Positions 1 through 11,148 are shown, counted from the first letter of the stretch. The stretch: 64,000 nucleotides of DNA from Pictodentalium vernedei (GCA_031216915.1 CM062296.1:799695022-799759021); one strand, 5' to 3'. The notes: generated by a model not told the origin, from the sequence alone. Program-made: numbers and translations.

Positions 1-389
1 TTTTGTCTGTGTTTTAGAAAACGTGGACATATTTACATGTATGGTAGTATCGAAATCGCAGTTTGGTGGTTGTTTTAGAAAAAAGAAAAGAAAAAGAAAC
101 CTTTTGAACCTCAAACTGGGCGGTGACTTGGAATTGTGCATAACAACATGAATGAATGAGATGACTGAATATACTTTTCGAAATTTCAAAGTAAACAAAT
201 TTCTTTTACTTATATAGATCGCACCTTAAATGTATGTAAAATTGAACACATGGATAATTTTTAATGTCATGTAAAACTTTTCTGTACACTGTGTAAATAC
301 AAATGACTGAACATTACTTAATAAATGTAATTACCCATTATATCTAAACATAAACTATGCGCTGATCTGTATAGATCTCTACACTCAAA
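1..389. other. AT-rich sequence, nothing recognised
   Basis: AT-rich, low-complexity sequence with purine runs near 80-110. No open frame with family features, no tandem repeat and no clear element end is visible. Confidence 0.5.
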
Positions 390-511
390 ATGGCGCCGAG
401 ACGACCAAGGGGCCGAAGTGACTGAGGTCGAAGTGACTAGGGCCGAAATGACTTTGATGCCGAAGAGACCAGAGGCCGAAATGACTTGGGATCGAAGTGA
501 TTGGATACCAT
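390..511. repeat. degenerate short-word array (ggccgaagtgact-like)
   Basis: About six imperfect copies of a word close to 'ggccgaagtgact', spaced roughly 18-22 bases, run through this stretch. A related word ('ggccgaatcttcc') recurs at 720-770. The style resembles the arrays at 970-1060 and 2160-2290, which form the inverted ends of a larger element, so this may be one end of a foldback-type element whose other end I could not place. Confidence 0.55.
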
Positions 512-1352
512 TCTCACAGATGAGAGACGTTAATTATTACAGAACACATCGAATGTGAATTTGCTGCAGAGATAATTGCTCGACGATATATATTAATATT
601 TTTTTTCAATAAAAATCGAGCAATATAATAATATTTTTTTAAGAATTATTTTTTAGGTGTTAAAACGAATATCGTAGCATATCTAAAATATCCTAAGAGG
701 TGCATACTGCTTTTCTTTTGGACGAATCTTCCCTGGGCCGAGTTTTCCCCAGGCCGAATCTTCCTCCAGTTCCCGAATAAAGAGTACATGCCATTTTCAC
801 TGCTGGTAAATATCCAAAAAAGGTTATTATTTTCCATGTTTTAGTGTTTGAAAGTAAGAAGCACCGTTCAGAAATACAGATGGCACCAAAACGTGACACA
901 TTATTACTTTGTTTTGATTTCTGACGGGACCGAAAGCAACCTGTCAGTATCACTTTTTTTTAATTACACCCATTTCGTCCGCTAACCAAATCGTCCGCTG
1001 CAATTTTACCCAAGTCGTCCGCTGCAATTTTACCCAACTCATCCGAAACTCGTCCGCTGGGGCAAAATATTGAAGTATTGTATTTTTAATCATTTTTTTT
1101 ATCTATTTATATATATATATATTGTATACTTCATTATATATTATCTATTGTAATATACCTTAATGCACCTCCTTGCATTAAAATTTCATATACTTATACG
1201 AAATTCTGAAAACAGACATGTCAGAACAAAATAAACTACTCAGCCATCTAATTAATTTCGACACTGTTTAACGCTGCTCTGATTACTGTTTTTTCAATGG
1301 ATTACCTATAATAATTATATTATTACAGCAAAAGTTCTTAAAGTATATGAAT

Positions 1353-1735
1353 GTTATATAAAGTTCCGCAACATTATCTTATAATTTTGCAATTATTCAT
1401 TGAAGCGCGCCACCGGCGCTTTACAGTGAATAATCGCACACTTATTAGCAAATGTATTACAAGAATTAATTATATTAAGAAACGCATAAGCATTTATGTT
1501 ATATTAAGTTCCGCAACGTAATCTTATAATTTTGCAATTATTCATCGAAGCGCGCACTGGCGTTTTACAATGAAAAATCGCAAAATTATTAGCAAATGTA
1601 TTATAAGAATTAATTATATTAAGAAACGCATCAAAACGTGTTATAATGATATTAAGAAACGCAACAAAACTTGTTATATTAAGTTCCGTAACATAATCTT
1701 ATAATTTTGTAATTATTTATGGAAAAAATATTTGC
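1353..1735. repeat. direct repeats, about 145-175 bp, two and a half copies
   Basis: The phrase 'aagttccgcaac' followed by 'atcttataattttgcaatta' starts copies near 1353, 1498 and 1673. The first two units also share a GC-rich hairpin ('gcgc..ctggcg') and a run containing 'agcaaatgtatta'. The third copy is cut off by the adjacent MITE. The repeat sits inside the foldback-like element. Confidence 0.8.
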
Positions 1736-1742
1736 TATGCTA

Positions 1743-2056
1743 CAGTTAAAACTAGAAGTCCTGTCATGAAATGCGCACAAACAGCACGTTGATATGCGCG
1801 TTAATCTGCGCGTTATGGCTCAAGTAAAGCTATCAAATTCTGTTCATATGGCCTGTGTACAAGCAATGTTTCAGCCAATGGACCTCCGGGTAACCCGGAG
1901 GTCCATTGGCAGAAACATTGCATGTGTTTGCTATGAGTAACCAGGAGAACCCGCCGTGCTTTGGGTGCCATTCGATATGGTAACTGCGCGCAATTCCAAC
2001 GCGCAATTAAGCCTACATAAGCGCACTATTGGTGACAGGACTTCTAGTTTTAACTG
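1743..2056. mobile_element. Tc1/mariner-type palindromic MITE, copy 1
   Basis: Terminal inverted repeats begin 'cagttaaaactagaagtcct' and the element is flanked by TA on both sides, the target duplication used by Tc1/mariner transposases. The centre is a long hairpin around 'ggacctccgggtaacccgga'. At 314 bp it cannot encode a transposase. Four further copies lie at 33724, 42857, 54833 and 58161. Confidence 0.9.
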
Positions 2057-2437
2057 TATGCTCTTATTACCTTGTGTACTGAATAAATATCATTATTTCG
2101 TTTCATACTGAATAAATGTCAATTAGTTTATTTTCCATGTTTTTATGATATTCAAACCCTTGGCGGACGAATTGGGTAAAATTGCAAGCGGACGAATTGG
2201 GCAAAATTGCTGGCGGACGATTCGGTGCGCTGGCGGACGAAATGGGTAAAATTGCAAGCGGGCCATTCGGATTGCAGACGAAAGGTCCGTATGCCCTTTT
2301 TTCAAGCAAACTTTTCCTTACCTTTACAACACTCTAACATTCGGATAGTTTAAAAACTGCGTATCTATTCGTTTTGATACTTTAGGAGATACGTGTCAAT
2401 GCATATGTGTATACAATCGCACCAATATAACAACACT

Positions 2438-2834
2438 TATCAGTTATATTATCAGTTATATGTGCGGTGTTTCGATTAAAGTTATCACTGGCAGACCAGT
2501 TGCAACGAAATTAGGAAAGTTCGATTAGAAAAAAAGGAGAGCATCAGCTGAGCATATTGACAAACCTCCAGAAGGACAGAATTCGAGTAATAATAATAAT
2601 AACACTTTGGCCGGCCGCTGATTTGTCGCGGTTCTTGGATAAGAAGGCCTTGGTTAGCCCTGAAGTGTAGATATGTATATATCACGCAAAGCTTAGAGGC
2701 GAATTGGGTTGTAACAGAAAACGAACAAATTTGACAATTTGTTTGATTACTGTTCTCAGCCAAAACATTCCCAGAGGGGGATAGGCCAAGAACAATTGAA
2801 TGGGCAATTCGACACCGGAAATTACATGATTTTT
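2438..2834. repeat. 397-bp direct duplication, copy 1
   Basis: This unit begins 'atcagttatattatcagtta' and runs through a short (taa)n tract and a 'ggccggccgctgatttgtcg' segment. It is followed at once by a second copy, roughly 93-95% identical by eye. A recent local tandem duplication is the simplest explanation. Confidence 0.85.
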
Positions 2835-3228
2835 TATCAGTTATATTATCAGTTATATGTGCGGTGTTTCGATTAAGGTTATCACTGGCAGACCAGTTGC
2901 AACGAAATTAGGAAAGTTCAATCAGAAATAACGAGAGCATCAGCTGAGCATATTGAAAAACCTCCAGAAGGACAGAATTCGAGTAATAATAATAATAACA
3001 CTTTGGCCGGCCGCTGATTTGTCGCAGTTCTTGGATAAGAAGGCCTCAGTTACCTCTGGAGTGTAGATATGTATATATCACGCAAAGCTTAGAGGCGAAT
3101 TGGGTTGTAACAGAAAACGAACGGATTTGATAATTTGTTTGATTACTGTTCTCAGCCAAAACATTCCCAGAGGGGGATAGGCCAAGAGCAATTGAATGGG
3201 CAATTCGACACCGGAAATTACATGATTT
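2835..3228. repeat. 397-bp direct duplication, copy 2
   Basis: Head-to-tail second copy of the preceding unit, with the same (taa)n microsatellite and the same order of landmarks. The open frames in the two units are antisense products of the repeat and show no protein family features. Confidence 0.85.
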
Positions 3229-4670
3229 TTTTTCACTGAAATTTACTATCACATTCAAAAAATCACATTGATGGCTATAGAGAATTCTGTTCTGGAACAC
3301 ATTTATCTGTCTGGGTGTGTGGAACCCTTTGAAGGCCTCGGTCCGCTTAGAGTTTCTTTAAAGTCTGTCGTATTTGCGGAAGCAAAACGGCATTCCATTG
3401 TGTTTGTTTATACATGTGCAGACGTGATTTGCGATGATTAAATAGTTCCGGTGCCAATTAAATATGCAAATAGGTTGGTCACATGAGTGGAGTGAGATAG
3501 CTGTCTCGTGGGTGGGGGTGAGATAGGCATATCTCTTCCAGCTGGCCCACACGACTTTATAAATATCTCAGTACCTTAGTGTTGGGAGAATATTATTATT
3601 TCTGATGAGTGAGGGTGTGAGATGGGGACATCTCACCTAGAGCAAGTTATTTTGACCAGACACGAGGCTTGCCGAGTGTGTGGACCAAATATCTTGTCAC
3701 GAGGGTGAGATTTCGCCTTCTCACCCCCACCCCCATCAAGGATAATGTTTCTCCCCACAAAAACACTCTGACGTCATCAAAAGTAATTCAGGTGCACGTG
3801 GGGCTATATCGAGAACAGTTTTGTTGTCCATTTCTGAAAATAAATTAATTTGCTTATCGGAAATAACACACAAAAGGTCTGTATATACCACAGGTATATA
3901 CCACGAAATTAAATTCCCACGCCGGCAAGACAGGGGTTAAATATTTGTAGCGAAATGAACACTGGCACATTCCGATTACGTCATATTATGAATTCTGCAA
4001 TGTATTCGCATAACTTTTCGACGGGAATTTCGTGCAACTCTCTCCACTCATAATGGCGTTAACAAAAAATCCATATAAAAGAGTCAAGTGTCCTTTGGTT
4101 TTGCGGTCTGTGTTTTTGTTTCTTCGACAAACGTTCTCCTGCTAATATTTCCGAAACGTGTTACCATGTTGTTTGTTTTCAGAAGAACGTGCGATGATTG
4201 AATAGACCTGCTCTCATTAAATATGCTAATAAGCCGGTCACTTGGGTCATGTGAGATAGATATCTATCTCACACGATCTTCTGACATGAGACACGCAGAT
4301 CTTGCATAGGAAGTGGAGGAGAAATTATTATAGTTATGGATAACTTTACATGCCTGAATTCTGTCTCGTCTGTGTCATCAGACAACAATTTTATCGAAAA
4401 CGAAGAACTGAAAAAATGAAATAACATTTGAGAGCAGCTACCATAAAGTATATTTTGGGTACCAAATTTTGGTTCCAAATGCTATGTTTTTGGTGCGGTA
4501 TGAATTTGTTAAGTGCAACCGGACAGCGTGAACACAACCTGTAGAATGTTTTTTTTAGGTAAACATACACACCCTGTGAATGACATAACAGATGTTTATG
4601 CTTTTGTAACTGACCCAGTGGCCTAATTGGTAGAGTGCTAAATTATTTTCTCGTCAAAATTTATTCACGT
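3229..4670. other. non-coding stretch with a diverged repeat pair
   Basis: Two diverged copies of a 90-base segment are seen: 3415-3505 and 4188-4275, sharing 'gcgatgatt.aatag', 'attaaatatgc.aat' and a 'gtgagata' tract. GA-rich 'gtgagat' words recur from 3485 to 3720. A perfect CRE palindrome (tgacgtca) lies at 3769-3776. No gene was recognised. Confidence 0.5.
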
Positions 4671-4863
4671 ATGGAGCCCGAGAGGTGAAATGGACAATTT
4701 TTTTGTAATCCATGGAACGGATTAGTAATCCGTTCGCATGGATTAGTAACCCGTTCACATGGATTAGTAAACCATGCGCACGGATTTGTAAGCCGTGCGA
4801 ACGGATCAGTAATCCCTGCACACAGATTACCAAAAATGACCATGTCACCTCTCAGGCTCCATA
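4671..4863. mobile_element. small inverted-repeat element carrying a palindromic minisatellite
   Basis: The ends are inverted copies of about 38 bp beginning 'atggagcccgagaggtga' and closing '..tcacctctcaggctccata'. The interior holds about five 23-base units on the theme 'cggattagtaatccgt', each partly self-complementary. The flanks 'attcacgt' and 'attcacat' look like an 8-bp target duplication with one change, which would suit a hAT-type origin. Confidence 0.65.
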
Positions 4864-4904
4864 ATTCACATGTGTTTGCTTTGATATAATTTATGTAAGA
4901 GCAT

Positions 4905-4908
<4 letters not shown>

Positions 4909-4951
<43 letters not shown>

Positions 4952-5326
4952 TTAGGGTTTAACGACACATTATCAGCCAAGGCCATATCGTGTCGGAGAC
5001 AGTTTTACGGGTGGAGGAAGCCGGAGTACCCGGAGAGAACCACCGAGCAAAGACGAGCAGCTTCCAGCTCCCCAACATCGTAACTCCGCAATGCAGCACA
5101 GGTTGGTTGACGACATGCGCACCATCGACGTGCAGCACGCCTTAGTACACGTCGTCATCGTGCCCCCATGTGGACAAACGGGGTTAATTGCCTTTCCCAA
5201 GGACACAACGCGGGAGTCCGTGTATCGATCGCTCAGACAGTCACCCATCCAGGGACTAATCGTGCTGGACGTTGCTTAACATCGGTGATCTGACGCGAAC
5301 CGGTTACCGCAACGCCAACGCGCCCC
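4909..5326 (-). mobile_element. SINE with 5S rRNA-like head
   Basis: On the minus strand the element starts at 5326 with a head resembling 5S rRNA: 'gatcaccgatgttaagcaac', then 'ttagtccctggatgggtgac', in the order and spacing of the 5S internal promoter region. It then joins the body shared by the tRNA-headed SINEs of this window at the phrase 'cgcgttgtgtccttgg', and ends in (AAAT)n, seen as (TTTA)n at 4909-4953. Heads derived from 5S RNA define the SINE3-type class. The body matches its tRNA-headed neighbours, so the head has been exchanged. Confidence 0.8.
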
Positions 5327-5356
5327 AAGAGTGTCTATAGACACTCTCCCATAAAT

Positions 5357-5600
5357 CCCTTTACCTAACGTAACGGCCAAAACCGGCCAGCGCTATTCTC
5401 AAAAATCGCCAATTAATTTTCATTATTTTTTCATTTTTTGTCGCAAAAACATAGGTTATGACCCCTCATTGGAACGAGCTCGTCGAGCTCGTTCCAATGA
5501 GGGGTCATAACCTATGTTTTTGAGACACAAAATGAAAAAAATTAGTTATTCAAGATTTTTTTTTTGCAAGTGTCGTCTGCTTGTCATGTTAGGTAAAGGG
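5357..5600. mobile_element. TTAA-type palindromic MITE (P family), copy 1
   Basis: The ends are 'ccctttacctaacg' and 'gttaggtaaaggg'. The core is a perfect hairpin around 'gaacgagctcgtcgagctcg' with arms reading 'ataggttatgacccctcatt'. Other copies are flanked by TTAA, as expected for piggyBac-like elements whose ends begin CCC. Here the flanks have drifted to 'ataaat'. The element is non-coding. Confidence 0.85.
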
Positions 5601-6814
5601 ATAAATTTGAACAAGACAAATCACAACTGATTAAATAATTTCAGTTCAAAGATGATAGGAAGCACTTCCACTGAATATGATTAGGCTGTGGTACCACCCG
5701 CACATCAGAGTAAAACCCAAATGTTCCTGAACTCTACCAGTTAATCGAATGATCTAATATTGAAAAGGTCAAATGACTTGAGTCGCCAGTCCTGTGTGGA
5801 GGCTTTTTAATTTTTTTAGTAATCATATTATGCAAGACAAGAGACTATTTTGATTCTATTGTTGATACACTGTGGCACTTTTTCATCTCCAAGAGCTTTT
5901 GGCAGCAACTTCGGGTATTTTACTTCAGGCCTGTAGATTTGAGGTGAAGGGTCACACGAAGGTTACCTAAAATGAAAAACACGTGAACAAAAAATGGGTC
6001 GCGCCAAATTGTCGCCGGGTCACACAAAACTTTCACCAAGTTGAATGAGCAAGAACAAATAAATTGTGGAATGATGCTGAGCATTAGCCAACCATCAGTT
6101 GCATACATGTAGGTGTTTGTATCTGTCTGAAGTATAGTTGCTCTGTTGGCCAATTATTGGCCAACAGAGCTGCTATACGTCAGGTAGGTGCAAGCACCAA
6201 TGATGATGACTGGTTGATGCTCGACATCATTTAAATCGGTTGATCATATACAGATGTAATATAGGTACAGAATCAGAAAATGGCTATAATTCGTGTCTCT
6301 GTCACAAATAGTAATTATAGATGCCACACTCTTCTGCATCATGCCAAGATTAGGCTATATTTGCAACGAATTTGCATCTGAATTCCGGCACCACAGTCGC
6401 ATTATTGTTCCTAAGAATTCACCTCTATTCATTAGGATATTGCCCACAGGAGCAAGAACTTGGCTATGATACAAAAGTTCATATATCAGCATAGTTGTTG
6501 TAGATATACTGACACAAAAAAGAAAGAAACAAATGTGAAAAATAGCATAAAGGATGAAATATAATAGTTCTAATGCTGCATGTTTGTGGACAAGAAGTCG
6601 TGCAAAGAGTTTAATGACATGTTGTTGTTGTATACCCAACCGTATACAATTTTGCTACTGATTTCAAAATGGCACGTGCTACCCGAGAATGCCAGATTGA
6701 ATGGGTGACCGACGAATTTCTTTGTGTTATGTTGTGCTAGAGAGCCTGAGTTATTGAGAAAACACGCTAGTTTTTGTCTTCCGACATTTTAAAAATCCCA
6801 AGGTTACCCGAAAA
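5601..6814. other. non-coding stretch, no gene recognised
   Basis: A short palindrome built on 'ctctgttggccaattattgg' lies near 6137-6172. The segment 6030-6075 resembles the sequence just after the transposase relic (7756-7800), so it may be the end of another, eroded Tc1-type copy. Nothing else is supported. Confidence 0.45.
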
Positions 6815-7763
6815 TCACAGGTTGCGTGCCATTGGTATATGCATGACGCTGGGATATCTCCGGATGAGCTCGCTGCTGAGTTCGGAGTCACTGTGGCCAA
6901 TATTTACCGTCTAATTGGAAGGTGTGGAACCACCACTGGATCTACTGCCGATCGACCGCGTTCAGGTCGACCAATAGTTACGACCCATGTACAAGACCGA
7001 CACATCAGGACGTCTCACTTACGGGATCGCTTCCTTCCGGCGACGAGGACAGCAGCAATTACTCCTGGTAGAACTAACAATAGAATCAGTGCACAAACGG
7101 TCCGTAACAGACTCGCTGAACACGGCATCCGCAGTAGGCGTCCGAACCACGGACCAATGCTTACCCAACGCCATCGTACCGTCAGAATGGAATAGGTATG
7201 TCAGCGTGTTGGCTGGACTCAGCAGCATTGGAGCGCACGATTTTTTCTTCGGCGCGCTGATGGTAGGGCAAGAGTGTATCGCCGACGAGGAGAACGGTTT
7301 TCTGATGCTTGCGTGCGAGAATGCGACCCTTTCGGTGAAGGTAGTGTAATGATTTGGGCAGGAATTTTCTTGCACCATCGAACACAGTTGATCTTCAACA
7401 TGGATAGCGATATAGGGACGAAATTCTTAACGCTGTTGCTGTCCCGTTGTTCAACGCTAACGTCAGATTATAGTTATTCTAGCAAGACAATGCCCAATGT
7501 CACGTGACGCGTACCTGTCGTGACTTTCTTGAGGAGCAGAGCATCGAACCTTTTCTCTGGCCCCCATTCTCGCCACATTTGTCGCCAATCGAGCATCTTT
7601 GGGATCAGTTGGACAGTCGGGTACGACTTCATGATCTTCAGACGATAGGCGTTTACGTAATGTTCTAAGGCAGGAGTGGAATGCAATACCACAGGGTGAC
7701 ATCCAGAGACTTATCAGGTCAATTCGCCGTCGATGTCTTGCCACCCAAGAGGCAAAATTTTAA
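6815..7763 (+). pseudogene. decayed Tc1-family transposase
   Basis: The N-terminal region reads as a helix-turn-helix (GISPDELAAEFGVTVANIYR) followed by the linker RPRSGRP and a second helical domain (NRISAQTVRNRLAEHGIRSR), typical of Tc1 transposases. Further on, GSVMIWAGI, QDNAQCHVTR and SPHLSPIEHLWDQLD give the second catalytic Asp and the final Glu of a DD34E site, and IRRRCLAT is near the usual C-terminus. The block that normally carries the first Asp (TDES-like) is absent between about 7205 and 7260, and the frame changes several times, for example around 6839 and 7195. The gene would be about 315-340 codons if whole, and this copy is inactive. Matching terminal inverted repeats were not found. 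Confidence 0.85.
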
Positions 7764-8626
7764 CCAAGTTGAATGATCAAGTACAAATAAATTTTCATTT
7801 CACCCCATGTGTGAATTGCAACGTTCTGACGTGACGCTGCCAACAGTAGGAACATGAAATTATGCAAATTCATACAGCTAGACTCAAAATATAAATTTAC
7901 AATAATTTTTTTCCGACTGAAGTCGATAATACTAAAAAATTGCTCCTCAAAGTTTATTATACTTTCTTTTTTGACTCAGTATTTATCTTAGTTACCTAAC
8001 AGGTTATCCGAATCAAGTAGAGGGGAACGAACGATAGGTTACCAAATCCCACGCCAGGTGAACGATAAATGGGTAACGCAAAATTCTGAAAATAGCGGGT
8101 CTGTTATTTCCTTTCTCGATCTGGAGAGTGGGGCTCCCTTCCAACTTGTACACGTTAAACAGTTTTTTTCTTGTCATATGTCTATTTATTTTATATCAGC
8201 ACGTTGTTTGATGGATTGGTTGTTTAATACAAAAACAAGAAGTAATAACCCTGTACATCTTCCAGTTCGACAATAACCTGTTCAATTGTTCAATTTATTC
8301 ATGAATTATTTATTTGTTGGTTCTGAATAAACTTTGCGCTTCTGTGATTTCACAGATCAAAATCAACACTCTTTGGGACAAGAAATTCTCGCGGTGGTTT
8401 TTAAGCTTGTATAATTTATGAAATGATACACTGCACAACTTAACTTTTATTTCCATCTCATTGCACTTTGCTCTCTGTAAAATGAATACAAAAGACATTG
8501 GTCGTGAAAAGTTGAGAACGAGATATAAAAATCCATTCTAAATGAAAACTCAAATTGTAACAATAGGATTTTCTATTGATAAACCAATAGAGAAAATATT
8601 AACGCTAAATAGTTCTCACTCCTTAA
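7764..8626. other. non-coding stretch, nothing recognised
   Basis: Unique-looking AT-rich sequence. The short open frames at 8058-8276 and 8310-8498 have no recognisable domain or supporting context. Confidence 0.4.
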
Positions 8627-8855
8627 CCCTCTGAACCAAAACCCCCTTTTCCGGTAGAGTATTGTTGTGGGGCCTGCAGACATGAAGGTGGTTGTTGCTT
8701 ACTGAACATGTATGGTAGACCAATCAATGTTTTCAACGTGCAGCCTTGGGGCTGCACGTTTAAATATTAATTTGTCTACTCCCAAATGATTGATATGGAC
8801 ACTTTAAATTGTTGTCATTGAACTAACATGGAAGGTACCATTAGTGTTGAACGAG
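8627..8855. mobile_element. TTAA-flanked MITE (Q family), copy 1
   Basis: TTAA lies on both sides (8623-8626 and 8856-8859) and the left end begins 'ccctctgaacc'. The core is the hairpin 'ttcaacgtgcagccttgggg' with its complement, shared with copies at 19857, 38854 and 39142. The element is non-coding and diverged from its relatives. Confidence 0.7.
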
Positions 8856-8989
8856 TTAACTGATAGGTGACTGCAACAGAAGGTTGTACTATTTTAGTCC
8901 AAACTGAGTTGACCGTTTTCCCAGCATGTCTGCACGTTACTCGGTAAAATGGTAGACAACACGTTGGCGTTTCTGAAAAATATGTCGAA

Positions 8990-9625
8990 CAGTTTTGTTT
9001 GTTTATTTATTGGGGTTCATCAACCAGTGTCCGTGGAGCAGTTTCACGAGTGGAGAACCACCGAATAGCGGCGAGCAGCTGCCAGACTCTCCAACATACT
9101 AATCCGACACAAGCAAGGTTATCAGGGGTTAAAGTCGAGGGCACCATCGATGTACAGTATGCATTATTTAATTATTTTTTTATTTATTTATTTATTTATT
9201 TATTTATTCATTTATTTATTTATTTATTTATTGGTGTTTAAGGTCACACATTTCTGCCCAACGGCTAATCATGACCACAACAGTTTTACGGGTGGAGGAA
9301 GCCGGAGTACCCTGAGAGAACCACCGACCAACGACGGGCAGCCCTCAGGTCCCCTAACATACTAATTCCATACAAGCAGGGCTAGCATTGGTTGAAGACA
9401 AGTGCACCATCGACGTGCAGTGCGCCTCAGTACACTACGCCACCGTTCCCCCTCGTGGACAATGGGGGGTCAAGTGTCTTGCTCAAGTACACAACGCGGT
9501 TGCCGCAGGTGGGATTCGAACAGAGGACTTCTTGGCTTGCAGCCTGCACCTCTACCTACTCAGCCACCGCGCCCCCACAGTACGCATTAGTATACAGTGT
9601 TAAGGGTCCCCGCGTGTCTAATCGA
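8990..9625 (-). mobile_element. old SINE split by a second SINE
   Basis: Minus-strand SINE body with its (AAAT)n end near 9000 and body words to 9166, where a second SINE is inserted. The body resumes at 9577 with 'acagtacgcattagtataca'. The duplicated target 'acagta.gcatta' lies on both sides of the insert (9154-9166 and 9577-9589). The head of this outer copy is missing or unrecognisable after about 9610. Confidence 0.7.
9167..9576 (-). mobile_element. tRNA-headed SINE inserted in a SINE
   Basis: On the minus strand it begins at 9576 with a tRNA-like head: A box 'tggctgagtaggtagagg' and B box 'tgttcgaatcc'. The common body follows ('gtgtacttgagcaagacact' and 'cctccacccgtaaaactgt'), then 'aaacaccaataaataaa'. 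A 13-bp target duplication brackets it. The head would carry an internal RNA polymerase III promoter. Confidence 0.85.
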
Positions 9626-9975
9626 AACCCAGGATACATGTTTGGATGAGTTAACCTTTAATCACAATTTAGACTGGTGAAGCATGCTGTTATAAACAGC
9701 TCCCCATAAATAGACGAAATTCTGCTCATCCACTTGGTAAAACAGAAATATCAAACTTTTTTCATCATTCCAGTTACAGAATGTTTTTAGGGGGTTTGTG
9801 ACCCCTTTATTGCAGTGTTTTTCTTGTACAATTTTTACCACACCCCTTGCGGGACGTTAGGTCATGGGGTGGGGTGGTTGGTTACCCGAGCCCCGAGAAC
9901 ACATTATTTTCTGGATTTTGCAATTTTTTTATTAAGCCTTTTTTTACATCAGCTTGATTATATTTCTTTTTTTAA

Positions 9976-10223
9976 CCCTTTACCAAACAAGAAAAGCAAA
10001 CGACACCTGCTAAAAAACAATTCATGAATAACTATTTTTTCATATTTTGTCCCCAAAACATAGGTTATGACCCCTCATTGGAACGATCCCGACGAGCTCG
10101 TTCCGATGAGGGGTCATAACCTATGTTTTTGAGACAAAGAAAATGAAAAACAAATAATGAAAATTGATTGGCGATTTTTGAGAATAGCGCTGGCCCTATT
10201 TGGCCGTTAGGTCGAGTAAAGGG
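9976..10223. mobile_element. TTAA-type palindromic MITE (P family), copy 2
   Basis: The left end 'ccctttaccaaac' is preceded by TTAA, and the right end '..gtaaaggg' is followed by ataa. It has the same hairpin core as copy 1, but the central bases read 'gaacgatcccgacgagctcg', so the hairpin is imperfect here. Relative to copy 1 it is inserted in the opposite orientation. Confidence 0.85.
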
Positions 10224-10683
10224 ATAAAATTGTATGTGATGAGGAAAGCAATAAGACATCCACTATAACGATAGTTTAGCCCTTGTGTGTTCATTTTTCA
10301 AGAAGAAAGTGGTTTCAGGGAGTCATCTCATGAGGGTGGGTGCTAGTACACAAGAAGAAATATTTTGCTTGCATTTTTATTTTTTTTCATTCACATTCAT
10401 TTTCATTCTTTCACAATAAGCCTGTTTCGAATGGCCATCTTGGATTTAATCTATGCAAGGTCATAGGTCGCGGGGTGTAAATATTTTAAGAAAGCACTCA
10501 GTAAGCAATCAATAGGAGAAGAGAGCGAGTGAACCTATTCGGGCCCCATTACGTCCAGTCGTGAGAATTCCATAAGACATTTATCCAGTGTTACCATTTG
10601 TTTAAGGCAATGACAATATTGTATGCGAACTTTCGTTATTTCGAAATTAGTTACTATCGACTTGAATGATGTTTGAATGTACC

Positions 10684-11107
10684 CAGGGATGTGGCGACAG
10701 GGGATGGGGGTGGGGGTGTCCCCCCCCCCCCCCCCAGCTAGGAGTATTTTTTTCAATAGTTGGAAATTCCGAGGTCAAAAATCAAATAGTTGGAAATTCA
10801 ATAAATTAACATTGTTCATGAAAAATATTAAACTTCCAACTTAATGATGAGAAATTTTGATCTTTTATTTCCAACTGGAAACTTGAGTTTCAAATTTCCT
10901 ACTCCAAAAGTGACATTGGCCTCAAAATTTCGACTCTGACATCAATCCGGGAAATTTTCTGACCCAGACACATTATAAATGATGCTTTTTCCGTTTCAGG
11001 ACTAGTGAACATTCAGAAGGGTTCATAAGCATGTATATATATATATATACACTTCATCAAATATTTAATATAACTTCGTCAAATTGCCAATCGGCAATTT
11101 GACGAAG

Positions 11108-11148
<41 letters not shown>

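Larger units (their letters stand above)
961..2295. mobile_element. foldback-like element with inverted word arrays at both ends
   Basis: The left end (about 970-1060) repeats the words 'tcgtccgctgcaattttacc'. The right end (about 2160-2290) carries the reverse complement, again as several degenerate copies. Between them lie 145-175 bp direct repeats (1353-1735) and an inserted Tc1-type MITE (1743-2056). Inverted ends made of short direct repeats are typical of foldback-type DNA transposons. No transposase is encoded. The exact ends are uncertain by tens of bases. Confidence 0.6.

Noticed and set aside
5211-5326. Possible 5S rRNA gene
   Set aside because: It is fused to the SINE body and AAAT tail and diverges from 5S RNA outside the internal promoter region, so it is a SINE head.
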